Assembly (NCBI GenBank): GCA_017644105.1
Contig: JAEPMD010000018.1
Span: forward strand, 26,057-90,056
Length of the DNA: 64,000 nt
Reading direction: 5' to 3'
From: Rhizobiaceae bacterium
Lineage (GTDB): Bacteria; Pseudomonadota; Alphaproteobacteria; Rhizobiales; Rhizobiaceae
Shown: positions 7,845 to 17,355 of the stretch, piece by piece
How positions within the stretch are numbered: the stretch's first letter is position 1
Layout: each line of letters starts with the position of its first letter
The notes under the pieces: generated by a model
The model's database searches: none
What the model was told of the DNA's origin: nothing
What the model saw: only the letters and a program-made list of their open reading frames with translations
Made by a program: the position numbers and the translations under genes

Positions 7845-9257
7845 TTAGCTGCCCCAAGGACCGTGATGATCACCTTCTTCATCAAGACGTTTAAAGCCAT
7901 GCGCACCAAAGAAATCACGCTGCCCTTGAATAAGGTTGGCAGTTCCCTGACCGCGTCGATAGGTGTCGAAATAAGATACAGCAGATGCAAGCGCAGGCAC
8001 CGGAGAGCCATTTAGAACGCTTTCACTAACGATATGACGCAATGGACCATCGCATGCACCAAGCAATTTTGAGAATGCCGGGGTGATCACAAGATTGGCC
8101 ACATCTGGGTCTTTGGAAAATGCTGTTGAGATCTCATCAAGGAACCGCGATTGAATAATACAGCCTGCACGCCAGATCTTGGCAATCGTTGGCATCGGTA
8201 GCCCCCAGTCAAACTCTTTTGAAGCTGCAGACATGACCGCAAAACCTTGCGCATAGGCGGCAATTTTGCCTGCTAACAATGCCATCTCAAGATCAGCAAT
8301 AAACTTCACTGGATCCGCAACATCAGACGATGACGGCAAGCCCAAAACGCTCTCAGCATGAATACGTTCATCTTTGGCAGCGGATAAACTGCGCGCCGCA
8401 ACCGCCGCTTCAATAGCTGTCGCGGGAACACCCATATTCAGTGCTTCAATCGCAGACCAGCGACCGGTGCCTTTTTGCCCTGCAGCGTCCAAAATGAGGT
8501 TGATCATCGGTTGATCAGTTTTGGGATCAATGGCCTTAAGCACCTCGGCCGTGATGGAGATCAAATAGGATTCCAGTGGACCTTCATTCCATTTGGCAAA
8601 AACATCTGAGATCGCCTTTGGTTCCATCTTTAGGCGATCACGCATGATGCCATAGACTTCGGCAATCATCTGCATATCAGCATATTCAATGCCGTTATGG
8701 ATGGTTTTAACAAAATGACCGGCACCATTTTCGCCAAGCCAAGCCGCACATGGCGTATCTTTATATTTCGCTGAAATCGCTTCGAGTACACCTTGCACAC
8801 GTGGGTAAGATGATTGTTTACCACCAACCATAATAGAAGGTCCGTGGCGTGCGCCCTCTTCACCACCGGATACGCCCATACCAATGAATGTCAGGCCCGT
8901 ATCTTTCATTTCATCTTCACGACGCAAAGTATCGCGGAAGTTTGCATTGCCAGCATCAATGATAATATCATCATCACTCATCAACGGCTTAAGGGCTTCC
9001 ATTTGCATATCAACAGGACCGCCGGCTTTCACCATGATGATTACCGGACGCGGTGGACGGATCGCATTGACAAATTCTTCAAGTGTTTTGCAAGGAACCA
9101 ATTGGTCTTTTAATTCGCCAGCGCTTTCCATAAATTCTTCGGTCCGCGCATAGGTTCGATTAAAGACCGCAACCTTATAACCGTTCTCAGCGATATTAAG
9201 CGCCAAATTCGCACCCATAACTGCTAAACCAATGACGCCAATTTCCGCATTAGACAT
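7845..9257 (-). CDS. gnd: 6-phosphogluconate dehydrogenase, decarboxylating
   Basis: This 470-residue enzyme oxidatively decarboxylates 6-phosphogluconate to ribulose 5-phosphate with NADP, in the pentose phosphate pathway. The N-terminal GLAVMGANLALNIAENG is the dinucleotide fold. GGEEGARHGPSIMVGG near 130 and KTIHNGIEYADMQ near 185 carry the catalytic residues. The C-terminal tail QGQRDFFGAHGFKR is the substrate-binding arm reaching into the partner subunit. The length is the normal 470 residues of the long homodimeric class. It is separated from hemA by about 200 bases that carry the hemA promoter. Confidence 0.95.
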   Translation of the reverse strand: MSNAEIGVIGLAVMGANLALNIAENGYKVAVFNRTYARTEEFMESAGELKDQLVPCKTLEEFVNAIRPPRPVIIMVKAGGPVDMQMEALKPLMSDDDIIIDAGNANFRDTLRREDEMKDTGLTFIGMGVSGGEEGARHGPSIMVGGKQSSYPRVQGVLEAISAKYKDTPCAAWLGENGAGHFVKTIHNGIEYADMQMIAEVYGIMRDRLKMEPKAISDVFAKWNEGPLESYLISITAEVLKAIDPKTDQPMINLILDAAGQKGTGRWSAIEALNMGVPATAIEAAVAARSLSAAKDERIHAESVLGLPSSSDVADPVKFIADLEMALLAGKIAAYAQGFAVMSAASKEFDWGLPMPTIAKIWRAGCIIQSRFLDEISTAFSKDPDVANLVITPAFSKLLGACDGPLRHIVSESVLNGSPVPALASAVSYFDTYRRGQGTANLIQGQRDFFGAHGFKRLDEEGDHHGPWGS

Positions 9258-9405
9258 AATTTTATTCCCCGCATGATTTTTTTGTACGACTGGTCGATAC
9301 TACTATCAGGCAATTGAAAGCGCGACTAGTTTATCGATAACATTTTTACAAAAAACATTGGAAAAAATTGCCCCTGTGTCGATTAAATCAGCATGTTCCC
9401 AATTA

Positions 9406-9515
9406 TTGACACAGAAATGATCGATCATCGTATAAAATAGGATCAGAATCGATTCGAATGTTCGGTCAACTGAAAAAACGCTTATTCCACACCTGTTCAG
9501 AATCACCTGTGAATC
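9406..9515 (+). promoter_or_regulatory. dnaB promoter with palindrome and a cluster of GANTC sites
   Basis: The gap 9258-9629 holds no gene. A promoter-like pair, TTGACA (9406-9411) and TATAAA (9431-9436) with a 19-base spacer, encloses a perfect 12-bp palindrome ATGATCGATCAT (9417-9428). Downstream, four GANTC sites lie within 70 bases: 9446-9450, 9451-9455 (together the palindrome GAATCGATTC), 9500-9504 and 9511-9515. GANTC is the target of the CcrM cell-cycle methyltransferase of alphaproteobacteria. The 9258-9400 part shows nothing further. Confidence 0.5.
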
Positions 9516-9629
9516 ATTGGAACAAAAATCAGATTTCCCAGTTTGAGACTGTCACAGAGCATCGACACATGTAACTATGTCCTTTACGACAGCGAAAACC
9601 AAAAACGAAAAAGAAGAATAGACACCTCA

Positions 9630-11165
9630 ATGAACGACGCGGCACCTAGCATCACATCGATTGCCTCGAACCAAAATGCAGAACCAACTTATCGCGAAGC
9701 GCCAAACAACCTGGAAGCTGAGCAGGCCCTTTTGGGTGCGATCTTGGTCAATAATGATGCATTTTATCGCGTATCTGACTTCTTAAAAGCTGAACACTTC
9801 AACGAACCGCTACACCGAAACATCTTCGAAGTCGCTGGTGACATCATTCGTATGGGTAAGACCGCCAATCCTGTGACGATCAAAACATTTTTGCGCGCTG
9901 ATGAGAAAATCGGTGACTTAACGGTCGCGCAATATCTCGCACGCCTTGCCGCGGAAGCTGTGACAATCATCAATGCGGAAGACTATGGCCGTGCGATTTA
10001 TGATCTGGCGCTCAGACGCTCGCTGATCACCATCGGTGAAGATATGGTCAATATCGCCTATGATGCACCGGTTGATATGCCGCCCCAAGGTCAGATCGAA
10101 GATACAGAGCGTCGCCTGTTTGAACTGGCTGAAACTGGCCGTTATGACGGTGGCTTTCAATCCTTTAATGATGCCGTTGCCATTGCAATTGATTTGGCGG
10201 GTGAAGCCTATCAGCGTGATGGGAACCTATCAGGTATTTCAACTGGCATTCATTCGCTTGATGGCCGCATGGGTGGCTTGCAGCGTTCGGATTTGATCAT
10301 TCTGGCGGGTCGTCCAGGCATGGGTAAAACTTCTCTTGCAACCAACATTGCTTTTAACATTGCCAATGCTTTTGAGCCTGAAGTGCAAGCCGATGGCTCA
10401 ACAACCGCTAAAAATGGTGGCATTGTCGGTTTTTACTCACTGGAGATGTCCAGCGAACAGCTCGCCACACGTATCATTTCTGAGCAAACCGAAGTCTCAT
10501 CTTCCAAGATTCGACGTGGTGAAATCACAGAAGCGGATTTTGAAAAGCTCGTCGCCTGTTCGCAGATGATGCAAAAAACACCCTTATATATTGACCAGAC
10601 CGGTGGTATCTCCATCGCTCAATTGGCAGCGCGCGCGCGTCGTCTCAAACGCCAACGCGGACTTGATGTATTGGTCGTTGACTATGTTCAGCTGATGACG
10701 GGTTCAAGCAAAAACAGTTCAAACCGTGTGCAAGAGATCACAGAGATCACCACTGGTCTTAAAGCTCTTGGCAAAGAATTGAACGTTCCTATTATCGCCC
10801 TCTCCCAGCTTTCCCGTCAGGTGGAAAGCCGCGATGATAAACGCCCACAGCTATCCGACTTGCGTGAATCAGGTTCCATTGAGCAGGACGCGGACGTGGT
10901 CTTGTTTGTGTTCCGTGAAGAATATTATGTCCAAAACATGGAACCACGCCGGACACCTGAAGAGGAACGCGCAGATATTCGCAATGAGGAATATCTCGCA
11001 TGGGAAGAAAAGATGTCCAAGGTGAAAGGTACCGCCGATGTGATCATCGCCAAGCAACGTCACGGCCCAACGGGCACCGTTAAGCTCGCTTTCCAATCTC
11101 AATTTACACGCTTCTCAGATTTAGCTGACAGCTCTTACGATCAGTTTATCCAAAGTGAAGAATAA
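9630..11165 (+). CDS. dnaB: Replicative DNA helicase DnaB
   Basis: This is the hexameric replication-fork helicase. The 511-residue protein has an N-terminal DnaB domain (EAEQALLGAIL, about 25-125), a linker that binds primase, and a RecA-like motor with Walker A GRPGMGKTSL near 227, Walker B-type DYVQLM near 351, and the sensor/arginine-finger stretch SRQVESRDDKRPQLSDLRESG. The ATG at 9630 is preferred over an upstream in-frame TTG at 9543, because the extra 29 residues (basic, YDSENQKRKRR) are not family-like. No strong Shine-Dalgarno site is present, although AAAGAAGAA lies about 10 bases upstream. Its 3' end overlaps alr by 11 bases. Confidence 0.95.
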   Translation: MNDAAPSITSIASNQNAEPTYREAPNNLEAEQALLGAILVNNDAFYRVSDFLKAEHFNEPLHRNIFEVAGDIIRMGKTANPVTIKTFLRADEKIGDLTVAQYLARLAAEAVTIINAEDYGRAIYDLALRRSLITIGEDMVNIAYDAPVDMPPQGQIEDTERRLFELAETGRYDGGFQSFNDAVAIAIDLAGEAYQRDGNLSGISTGIHSLDGRMGGLQRSDLIILAGRPGMGKTSLATNIAFNIANAFEPEVQADGSTTAKNGGIVGFYSLEMSSEQLATRIISEQTEVSSSKIRRGEITEADFEKLVACSQMMQKTPLYIDQTGGISIAQLAARARRLKRQRGLDVLVVDYVQLMTGSSKNSSNRVQEITEITTGLKALGKELNVPIIALSQLSRQVESRDDKRPQLSDLRESGSIEQDADVVLFVFREEYYVQNMEPRRTPEEERADIRNEEYLAWEEKMSKVKGTADVIIAKQRHGPTGTVKLAFQSQFTRFSDLADSSYDQFIQSEE

Positions 11166-12255
11166 TTCCGGCCAAACGCTCCGACGTCATATTGATCGGT
11201 CGGCGATCGCTGAGAATTATCAAATTCTCAAGAAAGCGTCTGGCGCAGCGACATGTGGCGCGGCGGTTAAAGCCAATGGCTATGGATGCGGTGTCGAAAC
11301 GGTTTCTAATATTCTCGCGCGCGAAGGTTGCCAGCAGTTTTTCGTGGCGGATGCAATTGAAGCTGCGAAACTACGCACAATTCAAAAAGATGCAGAGATC
11401 TTCATCCTCAATGGTGTGTTTGAGGACACTATACCGCTTATCACTGAGCATATTCTTATCCCGGTGCTCAACTCATTAAGCCAGATTAAACTCTGGCAGC
11501 AATCCGGCGTCACGCAGGATTTCGCCGTTCATATAGATACAGGTATGAATAGATTGGGCCTGCGCGTGAACGAGGCTTACAATTGTTTGGACGATCTAAA
11601 ATCAGTGCCAAAACTGATCATGAGTCACTTTGCCAACGCAGATGACCCAGAAGATCCGAAAAACACGCAACAACTGGAAGCCTTTACCGCCCTTTCTCAG
11701 AAATATTCAGGCGTGACAGCCAGTATGGCAAATTCCGCGGCGACATTATCTAATCACGCAGCGCATTTTCAACTTACCCGACCAGGCATTGCGATTTATG
11801 GCGGCAACCCATTTTCGCACCTGCCAAACCCCATGAAGCCAGTGGTGAAAGCAGAAGCAAAAATTATTGATCTGCGTGAAGTACTACCCAATGAAACAGT
11901 GAGCTATGGCGGCACATTTAAAGCCAAAGAAACCATGCGTGTTGCCGTCTGCGGCGTTGGTTATGCAGATGGCTATCCACGCAATGTCTCAGGCCAAGGT
12001 GTTCAGTTGCGTGAATATGTACCCAACGGCGCCAAGGGTTTTATCGCCGGAGAAATGATCAACTGCATCGGCCGAGTGACTATGGATCTAACCATGTTTG
12101 ATGTCTCGCATCTGCCAAGAAATGCCGTAGAAATCGGCGACTGGGTCGAACTGTTTGGCGATCAAATTACCCTTGATGACTTTGCCGAACAATCCGGCAC
12201 TGTCAGCTATGAGATATTAACGGGCATTGGCCGCAGATACGGTCCATCCATCTGA
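11155..12255 (+). CDS. alr: Alanine racemase
   Basis: This PLP-dependent enzyme interconverts L- and D-alanine for peptidoglycan. The 366-residue protein has the PLP lysine in AAVKANGYGCG (Lys39), an alpha/beta barrel, and the C-terminal beta domain with the catalytic-tyrosine region GVGYADGYPRNV near 266. The GTG start lies inside the last codons of dnaB, an 11-base overlap that implies translational coupling. The dnaB-alr-radA order is common in Hyphomicrobiales. Confidence 0.95.
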   Translation: MKNNSGQTLRRHIDRSAIAENYQILKKASGAATCGAAVKANGYGCGVETVSNILAREGCQQFFVADAIEAAKLRTIQKDAEIFILNGVFEDTIPLITEHILIPVLNSLSQIKLWQQSGVTQDFAVHIDTGMNRLGLRVNEAYNCLDDLKSVPKLIMSHFANADDPEDPKNTQQLEAFTALSQKYSGVTASMANSAATLSNHAAHFQLTRPGIAIYGGNPFSHLPNPMKPVVKAEAKIIDLREVLPNETVSYGGTFKAKETMRVAVCGVGYADGYPRNVSGQGVQLREYVPNGAKGFIAGEMINCIGRVTMDLTMFDVSHLPRNAVEIGDWVELFGDQITLDDFAEQSGTVSYEILTGIGRRYGPSI

Positions 12256-12327
12256 TTTCAAATAACAACTTGCCTAATTTTCATGTCTATAGTAAATGAG
12301 AACAAAACATGAATATACATGGGGATT

Positions 12328-13743
12328 ATGTTGGCTAAATCACGCACTCAATTTGTTTGTCAGAACTGCGGAACTGTTCACGCCAGATGGGCGGGGAAAT
12401 GTGATGGATGTGGCGAATGGAACACCATTGTTGAAGATGATCCAAAAGGCGGCATTGGCGGCGGCCCTGGTAAAACACCGAAAAAGGGGCGTGCTGTCGC
12501 ACTCACAACGCTTTCCGGCGAGATTGAAGATGCGCCGCGCATTCAAACAAACATATCTGAATTAGATCGCGTGACAGGCGGAGGTTTTGTCCGCGGATCT
12601 GCCATCTTGGTCGGCGGCGATCCCGGTATTGGCAAGTCGACAATCTTGATGCAAGCAGCCGCGGCGCTCGCACGCCAAGGCAACAAGGTGATTTACGTCT
12701 CGGGTGAGGAAGCAGTAGCACAAGTTAGATTACGCGCTCAACGTCTTGGTGCATCCGACAGCGATGTCATGCTCGCAGCTGAAACAAATGTTGAAGATAT
12801 TTTGGCGACGCTCGCAGATGGCGAAAAACCAGACTTCGTTATTATTGATTCGATCCAGACCCTTTGGAGCGATTTGGCCGAAGCTGCACCGGGAACAGTC
12901 ACCCAAGTGCGAACGGCAGTGCATGCCATGATCCGTTTTGCCAAGCAAACAGGAACGGCGATGGTGCTCGTTGGCCATGTCACTAAGGATGGACAAATTG
13001 CCGGTCCCCGTGTGGTTGAACATATGGTGGATGCGGTTTTATATTTTGAAGGCGATCGCGGCCATCATTATCGCATCATGCGCACAGTTAAAAACCGTTT
13101 TGGCCCAACCGATGAAATTGGCGTCTTTGAAATGTCGGACAAAGGTTTGCGTGAAGTTGCAAATCCGTCCGAGCTTTTCCTTGGTGAGCGCAACACAGCA
13201 GCGCCAGGAAATGCCGTCTTTGCTGGAATTGAAGGTACCCGACCCGTCTTGGTCGAAGTTCAAGCGCTTGTCGCGCCCTCCTCGCTTGGCACGCCACGCC
13301 GCGCCATTGTCGGTTGGGATTCGGCGCGTTTATCGATGATCCTGGCGGTGCTGGAAGCCCATTGCGGTGTGCGCCTTGGTAATCACGATGTTTATCTTAA
13401 CATAGCAGGTGGCTATCGCGTCAGCGAACCGGCCGCTGATATGGCAGTTGCCGCAGCACTTGTGTCCTCCTTAGCTGGCTCACCCCTGCCTTCAGATTGC
13501 GTATATTTCGGCGAAATCAGTTTGTCCGGTTCCATCAGACCGGTTGCGCAAACCGGATTACGCCTTAAAGAAGCACAGAAGCTTGGCTTTGAAAGTGCAG
13601 TCCTCCCCAACGGCTCGGTCGACGTTCCCAAAAATGGCGGATATTGGCAACAAATCGATTCTTTAACCGAAATGGTTGCAAAAATTGCCAGCGGATCAGC
13701 TTCCAATAACCAAGATATTGAAAATAACGGGGACGTGGGCTAA
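12328..13743 (+). CDS. radA: DNA repair protein RadA
   Basis: RadA is a RecA-like branch-migration helicase used in recombination repair. The 471-residue protein has an N-terminal four-Cys zinc finger (CQNCGTVHARWAGKCDGCG), Walker A GGDPGIGKST near 95, the RadA-specific KNRFG motif near 255 and a C-terminal Lon-like domain. Three starts are possible: ATG 12319, ATG 12328 and TTG 12331. The last gives the family-typical MAKSRTQF with GGGG spaced six bases away; 12328 is listed as a compromise. The gene follows alr by about 70 bases. Confidence 0.94.
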   Translation: MLAKSRTQFVCQNCGTVHARWAGKCDGCGEWNTIVEDDPKGGIGGGPGKTPKKGRAVALTTLSGEIEDAPRIQTNISELDRVTGGGFVRGSAILVGGDPGIGKSTILMQAAAALARQGNKVIYVSGEEAVAQVRLRAQRLGASDSDVMLAAETNVEDILATLADGEKPDFVIIDSIQTLWSDLAEAAPGTVTQVRTAVHAMIRFAKQTGTAMVLVGHVTKDGQIAGPRVVEHMVDAVLYFEGDRGHHYRIMRTVKNRFGPTDEIGVFEMSDKGLREVANPSELFLGERNTAAPGNAVFAGIEGTRPVLVEVQALVAPSSLGTPRRAIVGWDSARLSMILAVLEAHCGVRLGNHDVYLNIAGGYRVSEPAADMAVAAALVSSLAGSPLPSDCVYFGEISLSGSIRPVAQTGLRLKEAQKLGFESAVLPNGSVDVPKNGGYWQQIDSLTEMVAKIASGSASNNQDIENNGDVG

Positions 13744-13811
13744 ACCATTATTGCTCTTGGCGCAGCAACATGCTAGCGGTGCGCAAAAATGCATTCCGGA
13801 GTTTAACGCGT

Positions 13812-14351
13812 ATGCCTATTTATCTACTTGATGGAATTGTCATCGGAATAACACTCGTATCAGCTATGCTGGCCATGGTACGAGGTTTCTCAAGAGAAGT
13901 CCTAGCGGTTGGCTCTTGGGTCGCTGCTGCAGCTGCAGCTTTTTTCCTATATCCATTGCTTGAACCATTTGCGTCTCAATATACATCATCAAAGGCATTA
14001 GCTGCCATTGGATCCGCTGCGGCGATCTTCTTGGTCACTCTTATTATTGTCTCTTACATTACAATGCGTATTGCTGACTTTATTATCGATAGCCGCATTG
14101 GTGTGTTGGACCGTACGCTTGGCTTTGTATTTGGCGCAGCACGTGGCATATTAATCATGGTGGTTGCCAATGTCTTCTTGAATTGGCTCATGCCTGCCGA
14201 CAAACAACCTGATTGGGTTGCACAGGCTAAATCCAAACCTATGTTAGACTCACTGGGCACAAGCTTAGTGAACGCACTACCTGAAAACGCTGATACGTCG
14301 ATCATCGACAGCATACGCGGCAAGACAGAAACTGGCGACACAGACGCCTAG
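13812..14351 (+). CDS. CvpA family membrane protein
   Basis: This 179-residue membrane protein has four predicted helices, starting MPIYLLDGIVIGITLVSAM, and the conserved VRGFSREVLAVGSW loop and GVLDRTLGFVFGAARG motif of the CvpA (colicin V production) family. ATG 13812 is chosen because GGAG at 13798-13801 precedes it and the upstream extension is not family-like. CvpA commonly sits directly before purF, as here (30-base gap). Its biochemical role is not firmly known; links to membrane integrity and colicin V production are reported for the family. Confidence 0.88.
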   Translation: MPIYLLDGIVIGITLVSAMLAMVRGFSREVLAVGSWVAAAAAAFFLYPLLEPFASQYTSSKALAAIGSAAAIFLVTLIIVSYITMRIADFIIDSRIGVLDRTLGFVFGAARGILIMVVANVFLNWLMPADKQPDWVAQAKSKPMLDSLGTSLVNALPENADTSIIDSIRGKTETGDTDA

Positions 14352-14381
14352 CGATAAAAATTAAAAAATTGGATTAAATAA

Positions 14382-15872
14382 ATGACGCCAACCGATTTTT
14401 CGAAAACAGAATGTTCCCTCGATGAATCGGAGGATGATACGCTGCATGAAGAATGCGGTATATTTGGTATCCTCGATCACCCAGATGCAACCACACTGAC
14501 AGCGCTTGGCCTGCACGCGCTCCAGCATCGTGGCCAAGAAGCAACAGGTATTGTTACTTTTGACGGAGAGAAATTTCACTCTGAAAAACGACTTGGTCTG
14601 GTGGGTGATCACTATACGGATCCTCGTGTGCTTAGCCGCCTACCCGGAAATATTGCCGTTGGCCATGTACGTTATTCCACAACGGGTGGCGAAGGTCTTC
14701 GTAATGTTCAGCCGCTCTTTGCGGAATTGCAGCAAGGCGGTATCGCCATTGCCCATAACGGCAATTTCACCAATGGCCTCACATTGCGCGACCAGCTTAT
14801 TTCAAGCGGTGCGATCTGCCAATCAACTTCTGATTCTGAAGTTGTCCTGCATTTGATTGCCCGTTCCTGGCATAAGTCATCCGCTGATCGTTTTGCGGAC
14901 GCGATATCCCATATCGAAGGTGGCTATGCGATGCTCGCCATCACGCGCACAAAACTGATCGCAGCGCGCGATCCAAACGGCATTCGTCCCTTGGTCATGG
15001 GTGAACTCGATGGCAAACCAATTTTCTGTTCAGAAACCTGTGCACTTGATATCATTGGCGCAAAATTTGTGCGCGACGTTGAAAATGGTGAGTTGATCAT
15101 TTGCGAACTTCAATCAGATGGTTCCATCTCTATTGAAAGCCGCAAAGCAGCGACCAAAACGCCAGAGCGCCTATGTCTGTTTGAATATGTCTATTTTGCC
15201 CGCCCAGATTCCATTGTTGGCGGTCGCAGTGTTTATCAAACGCGCAAGAATGCCGGTGTGAACCTTGCACGCGAAGCGCCGGTTGATGCTGATGTTGTTG
15301 TGCCAGTTCCCGATGGCGGCACGCCTGCCGCGATTGGTTATGCGCAGGAAAGCGGTATCCCGTTTGAACTTGGGATCATTCGCAATCATTATGTGGGCCG
15401 CACCTTTATTGAACCAACGCAACAAATCCGTGCGCTGGGTGTGAAGCTGAAACATTCCGCCAACCGCGGCATCATCGCAGGTAAGCGCGTCGTGCTCATC
15501 GATGATTCTATTGTTCGCGGGACGACTTCGATCAAAATTGTTGAGATGATGCGCGAAGCCGGTGCCAAAGAAGTGCATATTCGCGTTGCAAGCCCTGAGA
15601 TTTATTATCCAGACTTTTATGGCATTGATACGCCTGACCGCGACAGATTGCTTGCCAACCAGCATGATACGCTTGAAGATATGTGCAAACATATTGGCGC
15701 AGATTCGCTGAACTTTATCAGTCTTGATGGTTTGTATGACGCCGTGGGTGGGATCAAACGCGATCCGAAAAATCCTCAATTCACCGATCATTATTTCACT
15801 GGTGATTATCCAACCCGATTGTTGGACCAGGAAAATGTCCATCAGCTTCAGCGTGCAGAAATGTTAGCATAG
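14382..15872 (+). CDS. purF: Amidophosphoribosyltransferase
   Basis: This enzyme carries out the first committed step of purine synthesis, turning PRPP and glutamine into phosphoribosylamine. The 496-residue precursor has a 24-residue propeptide ending HEE before Cys25, the N-terminal nucleophile of the glutaminase domain (CGIFGI). HNGNFTN lies in the glutaminase site, and the PRPP motif VVLIDDSIVRGTTS is near 369-382. Cys residues further on could ligate the Fe-S cluster of the Bacillus-type enzyme, but this was not aligned. Its stop is 10 bases before the following SDR gene. Confidence 0.96.
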   Translation: MTPTDFSKTECSLDESEDDTLHEECGIFGILDHPDATTLTALGLHALQHRGQEATGIVTFDGEKFHSEKRLGLVGDHYTDPRVLSRLPGNIAVGHVRYSTTGGEGLRNVQPLFAELQQGGIAIAHNGNFTNGLTLRDQLISSGAICQSTSDSEVVLHLIARSWHKSSADRFADAISHIEGGYAMLAITRTKLIAARDPNGIRPLVMGELDGKPIFCSETCALDIIGAKFVRDVENGELIICELQSDGSISIESRKAATKTPERLCLFEYVYFARPDSIVGGRSVYQTRKNAGVNLAREAPVDADVVVPVPDGGTPAAIGYAQESGIPFELGIIRNHYVGRTFIEPTQQIRALGVKLKHSANRGIIAGKRVVLIDDSIVRGTTSIKIVEMMREAGAKEVHIRVASPEIYYPDFYGIDTPDRDRLLANQHDTLEDMCKHIGADSLNFISLDGLYDAVGGIKRDPKNPQFTDHYFTGDYPTRLLDQENVHQLQRAEMLA

Positions 15873-15882
15873 GTCATCTTTT

Positions 15883-16623
15883 ATGAACGTAAATCTTGAA
15901 GGTAAAATCGCGCTTGTGACAGGCGCGTCACGCGGCATTGGTTATGCAACTGCGCTCGAACTGGCAAAAGCAGGTGCCCATGTGATTGCAACAGCACGCA
16001 CTGTAGGCGGCCTTGAAGAATTGGATGATGAAATTCAAGCTGCTGGCGGAACTGCGACTTTGGTTCCGCTTGATCTGAACCAAATGGATGAGATCGACAA
16101 GCTAGGCGCTGCCATTCACGAACGCTGGGGCAAGCTGGATATTGTTGTCGCCAATGCTGGTATTTTGGGCGACATCACACCTCTGAGCCATGGTGACGCG
16201 AAGAAATTCGAAAATGTGATGAATATCAATGTAACAGCCACCTGGCGTCTCATGCGGTCAACTGAACGTCTGCTTCGTCAATCAGATGCTGGTCGTGCCA
16301 TCATCTTGTCATCTGGTGCACCACATTCCTGCCGTCCATTCTGGGGCCCCTATGCCGCATCAAAAGCAGCCGTTGAAAGCCTATCACGTGTATGGGCAGC
16401 AGAACTTGAAGATACAAAGATCTGCGTGACTTGCGTAAATCCCGGTGCGACACGTACCCGCATGCGTGCGCAAGCTATGCCAGGAGAGAAGCCTGAGACT
16501 TTACCCACAGCTCAAAGCGTGGCTGAAAAGATTGTTCCGCTTTGCTCAGCTGATATGAAAGAAACAGGCAAGCTCTTTGATGTGCGCCAGGATAAGTTCC
16601 TGACATTTCAGAAACCTGCATAA
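15883..16623 (+). CDS. SDR family NAD(P)-dependent oxidoreductase
   Basis: This 246-residue short-chain dehydrogenase has TGASRGIG at residues 13-20, NAGILG near 90, the catalytic Ser in ILSSGAPHS and YAASKAAVESL (YxxxK) near 158. It is very close to purF (10 bases), an arrangement seen repeatedly in Hyphomicrobiales, so it is probably cotranscribed with purine synthesis. The C-terminus (LFDVRQDKFLTFQ) differs from the usual FabG ending. The substrate is unknown. Confidence 0.85.
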   Translation: MNVNLEGKIALVTGASRGIGYATALELAKAGAHVIATARTVGGLEELDDEIQAAGGTATLVPLDLNQMDEIDKLGAAIHERWGKLDIVVANAGILGDITPLSHGDAKKFENVMNINVTATWRLMRSTERLLRQSDAGRAIILSSGAPHSCRPFWGPYAASKAAVESLSRVWAAELEDTKICVTCVNPGATRTRMRAQAMPGEKPETLPTAQSVAEKIVPLCSADMKETGKLFDVRQDKFLTFQKPA

Positions 16624-16703
16624 AATTTCATTTTTATAAATCCCTTTGCAAACTTCCTGCGTAACAGGTTGTAGAACAAGTATGTCGATTAAGCATATTC
16701 TTT

Positions 16704-16775
16704 TTCGATATATGTTTTTTCGATATTATTATTGCAAGACATATATCGAAATGATATATGCCCAAGTTATATATC
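16704..16775 (+). promoter_or_regulatory. Inverted-repeat operators upstream of padR
   Basis: Between the SDR gene and padR there are two exact inverted repeats built from the same ATATATC/GATATAT word: TTCGATATATGT (16704-16715) with ACATATATCGAA (16739-16750), and GATATAT (16753-16759) with ATATATC (16769-16775). PadR proteins typically bind ATGT/ACAT-ended inverted repeats and repress their own operon. The second repeat ends 18 bases before the padR start. Confidence 0.55.
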
Positions 16776-16793
16776 CACTGATCGGGGTTTTTA

Positions 16794-17342
16794 ATGAACA
16801 TTAGAACACTATGTCTCGCTATTTTGAATTTTGGACAAGCGACAGGCTACGAAATTAAAAAGATGTCATCAGACACGCATTACGCCTATTTTGTCGATGC
16901 GAGCTTTGGTTCGATATATCCAGCATTAAGCAAACTGGAAGTTGAAGGGTGCTTAACGTCTCATGAAGAGCGCGAACCCGGAAAACCAGCACGAAAAGTA
17001 TATTCAATCACTGACAAAGGCCGTCTTGAACTGGTCTCACACATGTCAGATGCCCCGAAAAAAGATATATTTAAGTCCGAATTTTTGTTGATCGCTATGT
17101 GCGCCGAAATGCTTGAGCGTGAAACAGTTAGAAAAGCGATTGATAATCGCATCCTACAATTAGAAGAAGAATTGAAATTTATTAAAGATTCCAGTGAAGA
17201 GACTGAGCACGAGGGCACAAAATGGATCGCCGGATATGGCTATGCCTGCCAGGAAAACAGTCTCAAATATTTGATCGAAAATAGAGAAAAATTAGAATCA
17301 CTCGCGCAAGCGTCCTCCCAAGAGCTTGAGCCAGCAGAATAA
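16794..17342 (+). CDS. PadR family transcriptional regulator
   Basis: This 182-residue regulator has the PadR winged helix at residues 1-85, with the family hallmarks GYEIKKM, FVDASFGSIYPALSKLE and the wing REPGKPARKVYSITDKGRLEL. The C-terminal half is a Vir_C-type coiled-coil domain (ETVRKAIDNRILQLEEELKF) used for dimerisation. It sits 13 bases before the RND adaptor gene and directly after repeats that look like its operator. It probably represses the pump operon and itself until a ligand binds; the ligand is not known. Confidence 0.88.
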   Translation: MNIRTLCLAILNFGQATGYEIKKMSSDTHYAYFVDASFGSIYPALSKLEVEGCLTSHEEREPGKPARKVYSITDKGRLELVSHMSDAPKKDIFKSEFLLIAMCAEMLERETVRKAIDNRILQLEEELKFIKDSSEETEHEGTKWIAGYGYACQENSLKYLIENREKLESLAQASSQELEPAE

Positions 17343-17355
17343 TATGGAGTAAATC

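Noticed and set aside
9306..9506. 66-codon minus-strand ORF between gnd and dnaB
   Set aside because: It runs antisense through the dnaB promoter, has no ribosome site and gives a composition unlike real proteins here.
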